Positions 31,760 to 44,700 of a DNA stretch of 64,000 nt are shown in pieces. Position numbers and translations under genes: made by a program. Every line of letters starts with the position of its first letter. The stretch's first letter is position 1. This DNA comes from Azolla caroliniana (taxonomy: Eukaryota; Polypodiophyta), in assembly GCA_043228905.1 (NCBI GenBank), contig JBHGNT010000004.1, positions 14,446,001-14,510,000 on the forward strand, written 5' to 3'. The notes below the pieces were generated by a model. The model was given only the letters and a program-made list of their open reading frames with translations, ran no database searches and was not told the origin of the DNA.

Positions 31760-34700
31760 ATGGAAGAAGACGAAATTAGCACGAGGCTAGATATTTCCGA
31801 TGACGGTATGTATCTTGTCCTTGTTTAATCATGTCTTTCATCCAATTTTTGGTTTTGTCTTAGGTTTTCAACCAAAGCCTTTTATCAATGTTTGGTTTTA
31901 TCTTGGGGTTTTATTCCAGTATTCAACTTTTTTCCTTATTCTTTTATTCATTTATTATGGCTTATAATTTTAGGGTTTTTAATTGACCACGCTTTCTTCT
32001 TTTCGTAATTCGTTTCCTTAAGCAGAAATTTGTCCCTAGACCTTCATTTTCTTCGTCTTAGATGGTTAACCTTTCCATTATGTCAAATCTTCTTTCATTT
32101 AGTTCGTTTTGGATTTTTGGAAATTTCAATCAAGAATTCCTTTATATTGTTTGCCTGTAGATTTTGAGTTTTTTCAAAATTTGAGGCATTTCTTTACTAT
32201 TCTTTTGTCTTAAGATTTTAGGTTTTTACATGGCCAAGACTTTCTTCTTTCTTGGTGTGTCCTAAGATGTTTTAGATCTTCATTTACAGGAATATCATTC
32301 CTGATGTTTTTTTTGCTTTGGCTTAGCCTTTCGTACTTGAAATCATAGAGTTCTAACTGATGATGGATAATATCAACCGTCAAATATGGAATATGTGTGT
32401 GCCTTTTGCAGGCTAAAATTGTGAAGAAGAGAAATCAAATTCAATTTCATGTAGTTAACCTTCATGATACATGAATTCACATAAGATATATCTCACAATG
32501 ATTAGGTAATAAATGTGCCAAATTACTACATCTAATGAATGTTGGATCAGGCCAGTTTCTTTCAAGGTGCAATCTCTGTAAGATCCTCAATTATGACCAC
32601 ATTCTTTCTGATTATAATGAATCCAATTCGAAACAACATACATATTATATAGCTGCATATAATATGTGTATATATCGGTACACATTACATGTAAATGATT
32701 GTAGATGTGGTTGTTCCTCATGAAGATTCCTAACTGGAGAAGGAATACCAAAGAGCCCCTTCTTTCTAGCCCAATAGCATACACATGCATTGCAAGTCAA
32801 CTTTGTTTTTGTTTCCCTTACTGGTCAGTAGTTTTTTTGTATTGTTTTCTTTTGGAAATCCTCTATTAGCTGCAGCCATAAACACTCGATAAGTTAGCTG
32901 GATAATGTTTGAGTAACACAGTGTGTAATGCATTGCAAGCTGTGTTCCTTGTTTGCGAATTTCCAAATAGATACGCCTGTTGGTTTTTATCTCAGTTTCA
33001 GTGATTCCGCCAGTAATGCAAGTATTAAGTTTAGAATTCTGGCACTCTTTCAAGCAATTTAAATAATACCTATTTTGTTGAAACTTAAATAGATGTACTC
33101 AACCACCTACAGATAGCAGAACAAGAGATTATGAGAAAGTGTACCACTTATTCTGGATTATGTAGTGAAATGAGTCTATCTGAATACTCGGGTCAGTTTG
33201 TTATTGAGCCAACAGATGGAAAATTTCATCAAATCCTCTCTTTTGATCGAACTGATGGGAGATTTCAGCTGTTTGGTAAGTTGCTTCTTATACTTGTTTC
33301 TGGATGTGAAAATTACAATATTTTGACACCTGTGGCATATATATTTCGTATTGCAATGAAATTCTGAAATTAAATTTGACAAATATGAGGTGGTTAGGAA
33401 ATGCATCTCTCTCTCTCTATGTGTGTGTGTCAGCATATATCAACAATTGATGGGATCTATCCGCACGTACCGAAACAATTAAATAATCACATACTATTTT
33501 ATTGATCTCTCATTGATTAGATTAATTCTCTCGAAAAGAAGAGGAAAGAGTTGAAAATCTACTTATAAATACATGTATACACACACACACATACATGTAT
33601 GTATGTATGTATGTATGTATGTATGTATGTATGTATGTATCTGCATCTGGGTTTATTTTAGTGCTCGATGGATGGTATAGCAAATTCATAGTCAGATGAA
33701 TTCTAGGCAATCTGTTTTGGAATCTGTATCACCTATTTAGATTTTCTCTGGCAAATTCTTTACATTTGTATGTGTCCCATGACATTGATGGGCATATTTA
33801 TGCTCTAGTCTTTGAAATGTTGTTTCTAATCTGAGATGTTGTAAACATTCTCTGTGGTTTTGCACCTTATTTTGATGTTTCCCACCAGGAATATCATGCA
33901 TTGCTAGAATAATAGTGTTTGTATGTGTGACATGTGTGCATGGGTGAGTAGCTTATGGGTGAGAAATGTATCAGCTGATTGGATGTACATCAATGACACA
34001 TCATGTCCTCTTGTTGTGTCTCATATTACCTGCAGCTGATGTAAAGCTCAATCCAACCATTAATACTTCACTGCACTTTCGAAGGTCCTATTTTCCAGTT
34101 GCTGATAGAGCATTCAGTTCAATCATTAATACTGAAAAGATTTTTTGACCAATTTGTCAACGAACAGTTCTGTTCTCCTCCATAGAGCATAAAGAAAAGA
34201 GAATCATTATTTTGTACTTGGTGTCATTATTTGGGAAAAACTCTGCAATACGGATGATTTTATCTTTATTCCCCAAAAGTCTCTAAGTTATTATCATTTC
34301 CCAAATCTCATGTTCAACCCTGGCTCAAGTGACTTGTGCTATTTGCGTAATCACGTTGTCAATTCATATGTTTTTTCTTAGTTCTATGTGTGGTCTGAAC
34401 TGTAATAAGGTCAATTCATCCCTTTTTTTTCTATCTTTCATTGGGGGATTTCAGGAAATAGCGAAATCCTGCAGCATTTAAGGAAATGATGAAAAAATCA
34501 ACGTCACTTCATACTTTCTCCCTTATCATTTTTTCAAAGAGAGAATTATTGGCCACATCAATAGCTCTGCAATCAATTGATTGTAGATCCACTTATGAGA
34601 GCCCTGCTATCCTTGATAGGAATTGATATAATCTTTAATTCGTTCTCCATCTCCTTTCTACTTCATGTAGGAGTAATAAAACAAGACAAGATGCAAAACC

Positions 34701-37700
34701 ACACATGAGAAAGAATAAAAAGTCTGTAGCTGATGTCTGAATGAATACTATTCACACTTTCAATAGTAGTGGGAAAGTTCTTTGGAAGTTTCAGACATTA
34801 TGAGATACCACATTGATATACTATTCTCATATCCTAGCTCTATATTTTCATCTGAAAATTTATTAATCAATAATGTATTCCTTGATTTAAGTTAGATTGT
34901 AATAAGGACTCAATAATGGATCATACTAACGATGAACAAAAGAATAAGAGATTAAGGAGAATAATAGTTTAAGGATGCTTAACCACACTGACTACCCCCA
35001 AGCGAAGGACATGAGATAAACATAAAATACCATCGATATCCCGTACCACCAAATATTACCTTCTGCTATACCTTGGTTGTTGAATAACAGGTCTGAAGAA
35101 GAGATATTAACCTCAACAATAGAGTCTCGACAACGTCTCAAGATGTCTTGATGTAGGGGTTAGCGAATCCCCTTTATATAGCTCAACAACTAAGGCTCCC
35201 GGTACATATAGGTTCTTCTCAGTTCCTGGGGTAACTGATACTGCCTATCCAACCCTTAACCTATTAAAATTAGCTATACACTGGGTTCATAAGCTGATTT
35301 CTATAACATACTCCTCATTTCCAAAACATTACACTTGCAATGACAAAACAAAATCAGGGAAGGAAGACTTAAGAACTTGCTCTTTATACCATGTGGCATC
35401 ACTTCTAGTTTGATCCAATCAACTAATTTTGAATTCTCAGATTCATTTTAAATGTTTAGTTTGAGAATCAAGTTTTTTGTTTGGCAAATGAGTTTACAAG
35501 ATAAATCCTCATGAGTTACCAAATCTTTCATGGTTACTATGCTGTTGGAACAAATAAGTTCTTTGAGGCGACTAACATGGAAAACAGGAAGAACATTGGC
35601 ACCATCAGGAAGATCAAGAAAATATGCAGATTGTTGGCATAAAAGGCCGACTCTACTCATTTGTATCTACACTGTGAACACACGAACCAGTTAGGGCTTG
35701 ACTATATATGCCCAATTGATATATTGTAAAAAAGAGAGTTTTTTCAGAGAGAATAATACAGTCTTCCATTAGAGCTTAACAGTGTGCTTCTTGTTTCTTT
35801 CTTCCTGCCTACCGCGCATAATCTGTTTCTCTAGTTTATCTATGTTTACTTGACACTAACTACAGGTCCTCAACATTCTTCCGTTGCGCAACATCTCATA
35901 TTTCCAACACAGTTGAACAAATACACGTTAGGACTGTGAAAGGTCCACAACAGTGTGCAGCTCATTTAGCACACTTACCCGTCGATAAAGTTTTGGAATT
36001 AGGAGTTTCATGCAAGAAGTAATTTTGACTAGGCCTAAGACCTATTGTGATATCCTAGGATAACCAGTTACTCGACTATCCTACCCTTAACCTCTTAAAA
36101 TTAACTATATTTTGGTTTGTAAGGTTATGCCTACAACAGTCTCCGTCATTACTTGGATGCAAAATCAGAGTTTGGTTCATTTTGTTAAACTGGTTATTGC
36201 AATAAAGAATTGAAAATCTAAGATTTGTGTTAGGTTGTGCATTCTTCAGCTGTTAATTGAGCAAGAACAAAAGTTTATTTTACTTTAACTTAAAGCTTTA
36301 TTTTCTGCCAGATGAGATATCTGGAGTTACTGGCCAGGAGTTGCTAAGCAAAAGCACAATTTATGGAGTGATTGGAGTGATAAATCTTTTAGCAGGTATC
36401 CTCTTGCCCTTTCTTCTTTTTAAGTTTGGTTTCATTATTGATGTGTAAGATTGAGATTGTTATTGCATTTATAAAGAGAATATTTCAGTTGCAGAGAAGT
36501 TCAAACAATAGCTCTGATTACTGAAAAGAAGACTCCTATGAAGGGAAAAAATAGTTCATACAAGGATAGCGATTGAACACAAGAGTTTATGTGGTTTGCT
36601 GAGTCCCACACTATTGTGTTCTTATTTTTGTTGAACTTAAATTATGTTGAGCCTCTCTTTGTGGAAACGTTTAACACTAAATTCCAACCCTGAGAATTTA
36701 ATCATTGCTCTACAATATTTGGTTCCAATCTCATTACAGTTCACATGAACTGCAAAGTTGAGTTTATTACTGTATCCTTGTAACTTGAATTGATTCAATG
36801 AAAGGATGTCCTTCCGTAAATCAGAGAGCACCTTTTCAAAATTGTCTCCACTTTTCATATCGTGTACTTGAAGCCTTTTTAGTATCTATTCAGTATTTGT
36901 TTTTTCCCCATCTTCAATTATGTACTCATAGTTAGCACTTCTAGGCCTATGCGCTTTTTAATTTGCAGATTTGGACCTGCTTTTTACTCTTTTAAGATTT
37001 TCGTACAGGGTCCTATATGCTTGTCATAACTGGGAGGGAGTATGCTGGCTCTTATGGTGGAAGTGCTGTTTATAGGATATCAGAAATGAAATTTCTTTTT
37101 TGTAACTCAGACTTGAAAATGCTTACCAGGCAGGAGGTGGATAAGTAAACCATATTTTTTTTGAAACCAGAACCAGATTGTGCATTACATTGTTTGACCT
37201 CCTTTCCTTCAAATAAATTCCCCATTTTGAACTAATAGAGACAAGATGAAGCCCACTTTTTCAGTCTCCTCAAGCTATTGGAAAAGACTCCAGGCTTGTT
37301 CTTCTCCTATGAAACTGATTTAACTCTCAGGTATACCCATACAAAAGGTACCCAATATCAATTTTTTGTGTCATTTTTTTGCAATTCTGTAATTGTTTAC
37401 ATCATTTCACTATGATGCACAATTACATTACCATTGACGTAGTGTGGTGGTTGCAAGTCTATATCAGAAGTCCTAAAGCATGAATGTATAAAGTCTCCAG
37501 TTAGATAATACTATCTACTAACCAGAATACAGTATATATATCCATATATATACATGTCTAATATTCTTTTTGAGTATATTTTTGCTTATCTTAAGGAGTG
37601 TAAATTCTCATTAAAATGTTTTGATCTTATTAAGGTACATGCATATATGTACATTCAATTGTGTGTAATGTTGAATGTATATATGTATTGTATACACAAC

Positions 37701-40700
37701 AGACTTCTAGATACAGACAGTAGTGATATTTGCATTTCCTTAACACAAGCATATTGGAAACTGGCATGTCTTTTGGTGAATGAACCATGCATTTCAATGT
37801 CAATATTAAAATATTAATTTCATTGGTTTTTAATGCAGTTTGCAAAGAACTGATTCTTTTGCAAGAATAAGAAAATCACAGCCACTTTGGAAACAGGTTA
37901 TTTTTATCAAACCTTCAAGATTTTTGGTAATGTCTCACTTTCCAACATTCATTGCTTACTGATAAATAACATTTTTGTCTTCCAATTCATTCCATATAGG
38001 CTGATCCAAGATTCCTTTGGAACCATTATATCCTGGTGGAGATGATTGAGTGCAAGGTTCTGTAATGTTTTTATTTATTTATTTTTCTTTTGACCTTTCT
38101 ATTTGCTTAATATGCATTGAAAATTTTCTATTCTTTGCAGTTGGAGCCCTATATACTACCTGTTATTCAAGGGAATATCCTTTTTTTCTTACGTCTAATT
38201 ATGCTGTAACGAAGTTGTTGGAAATGTTTCTATTAAGGAATAATGCAAATTCCTTAACAGAAATTAACGCTTTCAAGAAGTGGTAGTACCAGTTAAAGGA
38301 AATCATCTGAACATCACTTTGTTTGCACGTCGATGTAATCGACGTCTAGGTAAGGACAACTATTCAAGCTGAATATTTTTTATAGTTTGGTTCATCAGGG
38401 AATTGAATTTCTACTTTATTATTTTTACAGGAACAAGGATGTGGCGTAGAGGAGCTGATCGCGAGGGTCATACAGCCAATTTTGTTGAGACAGAGCAGAT
38501 ACTGAAGATCGGAGATTATCTGGCTTCTTATGTACAGGTATTACCTTAAAAGTTTTAGTTTTGCATATTAAACAAAACAAGATGAAAAATGATCCCGGGG
38601 GTTATCAGATGGGAATGGTATTGATAATGTGATAACTGTGAATGGTACAAAAAATGTTTTTCTGGTTATCATTGTAACCTCAGCTGGGCATCTGTTTCCA
38701 CACAAGGTATTATGACTGGATGTAACTGATGAAGAGATATAGAAAGAAAGAAAGAAAGAAAGAAAGATATATTGACGTCTTTTAAGAGGCCAAAATGGCC
38801 TATAAGACCAAATAAGAGATTACATCTTAAGTGTTGTCTCGTCTTTGAGAACAAATCAAAATAAAATAAATATTACACAGTAAATATAAAAGTAAATAAC
38901 ATGAAAAGAAAATTAATGAGGGAATCTGGTTTTTGGCACATGTGAGATCCTCAAGTTAGGTATATTGTAGCTTTTGTCTTCGAAAGATCTCTAGCATAGG
39001 TCGATCTAGAATAGAAATGTCTCCAAAGCGAGGGAAGCACCTACAATGGCGGGAGATAATGGCTTTTATCTGTCGATGACAAGGGTGTCGAGGTCGTGGT
39101 CCATGGGGCCGAGGCTTACGTGCATGGCAAATTGCCATTGCCCGATCAATTGTAACCCCTTTGTTATGTCCTGGTCTAAAGCCCATTTGTGTATCCCGGG
39201 GTTGACTTCTAGCATTAGGAGTGATGGGGCTAAAGAAAGTTGTGATTTTTCTTTGTGGATGAGCTTGTGTGGCTGTATTCTTCAACAACTTTTCCCGATG
39301 TCTCTTGAGGTCTAGCAAGAAAAGTCCTAGGCATGGTTGGTCCTCATTTTCCATTACCTTGCGTAGTGGGCCAAAGCCTTGTTTAAAGAGGCAATGGTAT
39401 CTCCCTCTGATTTCATAAAAGACACTACAATGACAAACATAGTGTTCTTCAGACTCCACTCCTTGATGACACAATTGGCAAATTCTCTCTTCTAGAGGTA
39501 GTCGTGTATATCTACCTACCTCAATTTGTAGCTGATGTGATGAAGTTCACAGCTGGCCTATCACACTACGCAGTGCATAGGATAGATGTATGTCCATATA
39601 AGGTGGCCTGATGACAAATCCATCCTCCGATGCATGTAAGAAGTGTGTCTTATAGTGGGCCAGTATTTTGGGGCTGATCCATGTTATCTTGTTTTCCAAG
39701 TTAATAATATCAGTTCGGATCACTTTGTTCTTTTCCACTTTGGTCATATTTAGATGGGGACAGTCCAAGCTATATTGGAACGGGGGTAGTGCATTTATAC
39801 TCATGCCATGTGACTCGAACCATTGCTGCATTTCAGAATACCAACAATGAGTGTCTCCATTTTCAGCCAGTTGTTTTGATGACATAAGTGCCAACCTTGG
39901 GTACCTTCGTTTAGGGAGCTCCCAAAGACATTGGATAAATGTCACTTTAGTTTTATTCATGTTGATTGACAAACCTTTGTCTGTACAAAATAGTTTTAAG
40001 GCATTTAGATGTCTTTGTAGTCCCTCCGGAGAGTCAGAAATCAGCACAATATCATCAGCATATAGTAATATTTGTATAGCTTTGTGATACCTCATCTATA
40101 TAGAGACCAAAGAGTGTGGGGGATAGTGGGCATACTTGCTTCACGCCAATTGTGCTAGCCACCGCCTTTGACAAGCCCTTAGAAGACCACACTTTTCTTG
40201 ACACAGATTCATAGAGTGCATAGATTCCCCATTGCATATCTATAGGAACACCCAAGGCTTCTAGTCGTTGCATAAGCTGAGCACGTGGCACAGTGTCAAA
40301 GGCTTTTCGGAAATCCACAAAGCAACAATAAATCCTCTTATTGTGTGGGCTCTGCCCATAGAGAAAAGATAGAGAAGACGAGAAAGAGACAAGAATGCTT
40401 GAACATTCTACTATTGAGACAATACCAATTGTATAAACTCCAAATACAACCACAAAACTAAAGAACTAGATTTCCTATCAGCCAAACTCATATCTTTCAT
40501 TCACTATTCTACCTTCATCTCTTTCCTCCTTCGACTATTCTTCCCTCTCCCCACTACGAAGACTCTTCTCCCTTCTTGTAGACCTCCTATCCCCCTCCTC
40601 CTATATGGCTAAGAATATGCTCTTATTTATAGACTTTCTATTGCTTTGTTCTTGCTTTATTCTAAAACAAGCTTCTCCATAGGATGCGTTTTTTATTTTT

Positions 40701-41702
40701 ATCACTATTTCTCCTTTGCAATCTAAAATTGAGTAAACAAGCTATTTTTGGAAAGCTCTTGTTGTCAGCTTTTGTACGAATCTTTTCTTTTGATATTTGG
40801 ATATCCGATGGAAGTGTTATGAGCTTTTTTCTCTGCCTAAATATGCATATCCACGCATTGCTTTTTCTACCTTTTTCCTTGCTTGATATCCGTTCAAGTT
40901 CCTTCTTCTGTTAATACTTGATCCTTTCATATTGTTCTTTATTATTAGACCTCTTATCATCCAACATGTTTGCAATAGTCTTTTCTTACGAACAAATACT
41001 GACTTCACATTTAGCCCCCCTCCTTGCTTGTTGAGCGAACCATTTATGGTGAGCCTAAAAAAAGAGAGGAAAAAACTCCTTCGCCTTAATGGTAGGCTAT
41101 AGACAAAGGAATATAAATACTAAAAATATAACAAATTATTGTGTGGGAAAAAACCCCCGTTAAGCGGGAGGGAAAAAATCTCACACTACTAGACACACAC
41201 ACATTGACAATTGCCATCACCATCTTTCTCCTTGTCAACACAAAGAAAGAGGTTACCACAATTATTATGTCTTTATCAACTCTCGGAACACAAGTAGGGC
41301 CATCCGATACATAGTTCTTGATAGAAGTAGGCATGTCAACATATTTGTAAATAGCCCATAATGTGTATTAGTATAAATACACCTAGGGCAAATAATTTAG
41401 ATGTGAGCGTGCATTTTTTGTAACTAGTGTATCAGAGTGTGTAACTAGAGTGAGTAGGAGAGAGAGAGTGTGAGTTGTAACTCTATTGTAACTGTCGCCA
41501 GACGAAGAGGAGCTCAAGGTTGTTGCTTTAGAGTCTCCGGTGTATTTCCTTCTACCATAGTGATATTGTTCGGAGTTTGTGGACTTCCGTGGTTTTTCCC
41601 ATTCAGGGTTTTCCACGTAAAAATTTGTATTTGTACTTTCTATTTCTTGTTGTCTTGATCTTTGTGTTCCTCATTTGCGCGTGTTGACCGGTTGTGACCG
41701 GC

Positions 41703-41770
<68 letters not shown>

Positions 41771-44700
41771 ACATATCCTAGTAGAGGATTTTTGATAGGT
41801 AGGATTTACAATCTTACTCATTACGACATTAGATGTAGGATCAATTCTAATACCACTATCTACTAAGGCATCCTTAATTAAAAGACCTTTAACAGTTACC
41901 AGAATAGTGGGTTGAATATCCTTTCGATCTTTCACTTGCACAATCTTCGCACAATGTAATGTCTTTATACTTTGTTGTATACTCGATACACGTCCCCACT
42001 CATTTTTTAGTGATGGGGAGATTTGAAGAAGTTGTGGCCAAGTAATGTGCCATCCACTAGAGATTAGCTCTTGCTTGAGATCGAATGGTTCCACACATTT
42101 CCCCATAGGCATATCATCAATTTTAATCTTTCTTCGCGAATGTTTCTTTCTAGGTATATCCTCCAAATTAGTCACCTTAGCCTTCTTTTTTTGTTGAGAG
42201 TTACTAGACTCTCCTTCCAACTCTTTTTTTTATGTGATGCACTAGTTGTCTTAATGTGTGCAACATCACGATATTTAGCTATATCATATACAAAGTCAAT
42301 AAGATTTACCTTAGGGGGAATTGTCGGAATTTGCACTAAAGTACTTTCCCCTCCTACCACATGGTTGTTGAGTTGGTGAAATTTGTTAGTTTTGTTTTGA
42401 TTACTTTGAAATTGATACATGCCTTGACCCCAATCACCTTGTCGTCGTGAAGGACATCGTGTATATGTATGTCCCTCAACACCTCATGTGTAGCACACAA
42501 TCACTCTCCTTTGTCTTGGAGAATTACGAGTTTGACTTACATTAAAATTTGCTTGCATGTTTTAGATTTGTCTAGTAATATCATCAAGACGTTGATTTAC
42601 TTGCTCCGAGAAATCCCCTTCTACCTTAGGTTGAGTAGCTTCTTGCATCACCAGAACATTAGGTTGATATGTTGTTGGAGTGGTCATAAAAACATTAGGG
42701 AATACTTGATCTCCATGCACAATTGATGATTGTTGAAGAATAGGAGATTTAAATGCTGCAACATAAGTTGGAACGGAAACAACAGTGGTATGAGGATGAA
42801 GAAGGATGAAGATTTTGCTATTTGGAAAGTTGTAATGGGTGGGAATACGAATTTTATAATATCGCTAAAAGAATTAGAACTATCATCTATTTGATTTTCC
42901 AAACTATTACAAGCCTTCCACTGACAAATTTGTTATAAAAAATGTCCTTGAAACATGCATTCTTAGCAGATGTGCATCTCTTGTGGGTCTTTGTTATGTC
43001 TTTGTTGGGGTGAAATAGCTAATAATAGTTTGAATGTTATATAATATTTTTACTTCATGAATTTTTGTAGATTCGAGGATCTATTCCATTGCTTTGGGAG
43101 CAGATTGTGGATTTGACTTACAAGCCCGAACTCAAGCTAACCAGCATTGAAGAAACGGTCTCCCTCTCCCCCTCTCTTGCATGTGTGTCGGATGGTGTGC
43201 ATGAAAGGAATACGTGCTGAAGATTTGGAATTGGATTCCTTCTTATTGAACTGAACATTCCTTCATAAAAGAACGAAAGATCTTGCATCCATAATTTACT
43301 CATAGAAAAGAGCTTTTTGTTGTTGACCTCCTTAAATTGTTAGAAAAATTATTACACAGAAAAAGAAAAGGTAACAAGCTTAATATGTGAGACGAAATAA
43401 TGTGAACAGAAGTGAGGTTTCAGATCAATATTCAAAAGGGAGGGGCCAAACTACCCATTTTGTAAGAAGGGGATTTGGTCCAGATGGAATGTGAGTGGTT
43501 TAATCCATGAACATGCTTATTGGATGATTCCGTAGTACATCAATGTTGGCAGCAGTGAATCATGCTTGATCCTCGCTAGTCTCCCTGTACTGCGTTCCTC
43601 CTAGCACGTGGAGCCTGTGGAGCTCCTCTCATGGAGAAGATAAGTCCTGTGAACACAAGGCCAAGGTAGGTTAATGAATCCCCAGCTGTATAGGTGGGGG
43701 ATGTAAAATGAAGAACAAAAAATAAAAAATGGGATCTGAAATAAAAACAGAAGTGCTTCTGGTAATCGAAGAAACATATGTAACACTCTTCTTGTGCTCA
43801 ATATTCAGCCTAACCCAGTTTCTATTTTCATTATTTATGATTTTGTGCATCTGTGTAATGGCATGTCCCACTCTGTTGGGCATGTGTGTCCCCATGTGTA
43901 ATGCCCTCAGTAATATTCCCAATATCGAGTATTGATGCTGTTGCAATAATACTCAAACATAGATCTCCGTTGGGCTGTTCTATGTTCCAAATTTGTCCAA
44001 ATCAAACATGGATAGAGAGATTCGGGGGTTCCGGAGCACGCCTAGCAAGTATAGCTATACAACTATTACTATATGCTGATGACATTGTGCTGATTTTTGA
44101 CTCTCCGGAGGGACTACAAAGACATCTAAATGCCTTAAAACTATTTGTACGGACAAAGGTTTTTCAATCAACATGGACAAAACTAAAGTGATGGTGTTTA
44201 ACACCACTCAAGCATGGGTAACAAGATCAGAACCAGAATTCTTCTTGGGAGAGGAAAAGGTGGAATACACACGCTCCTACACATAGCTAGGAGTAACATT
44301 TACAGGACCTAGGTTCTCCTTACAAGAGGCTGGTTGTGCCCGACTTTCTCGTGGATATGCAATCCTTAGTGACATTGGCTTTCAATGTAGAGATACATCT
44401 TTCCACTGCTTCTTGTCCTTTTCTAAAATCCACTTTTATAGCTCCTAACTCAACCTTACTTGAGGATATTTCATCCTTAAGATATTGTGTCATGTCATCC
44501 TTGAGATCTAAATGTGATTTCTTCACATGGCTTATTATGTCTTTCCGTATCTCTTCTAATAACTCAGTCTTGAGAGGGGCATACAACTTTGTTTTCTGTT
44601 TCTCTATCTCCTTTTTCATTTCTTCTTTTAGTGCTATTTCCATATCCTCTCTAATAAGATTGATCTCGTGCGCAATCAAATGGCGTAATAGATCATGTTT

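Noticed and set aside
31516-31782. A minus-strand frame over the SAC start ([16 protein letters not shown])
   Set aside because: It ends in translated (CAGA)n repeats and overlaps exon 1; it matches nothing I know.
33131-33367. A small independent gene starting MRKCTTYS
   Set aside because: It is SAC exon 2 read on into the following intron; the conserved part stops at the donor at 33275.
38050-38286. A small plus-strand gene around 38050-38286
   Set aside because: It reads through intron 7, exon 8 and the U12 intron; it is not a separate gene.
38141-38349. A GT-AG intron instead of the AT-AC intron
   Set aside because: No GT donor near 38174 keeps the conserved VIQG block, and an exon starting after the AG at 38260 meets a stop in the frame that encodes [10 protein letters not shown].
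41675-41866. Open frames with long Ile-Tyr repeats
   Set aside because: They come from the (TA)n microsatellite, not from a gene.
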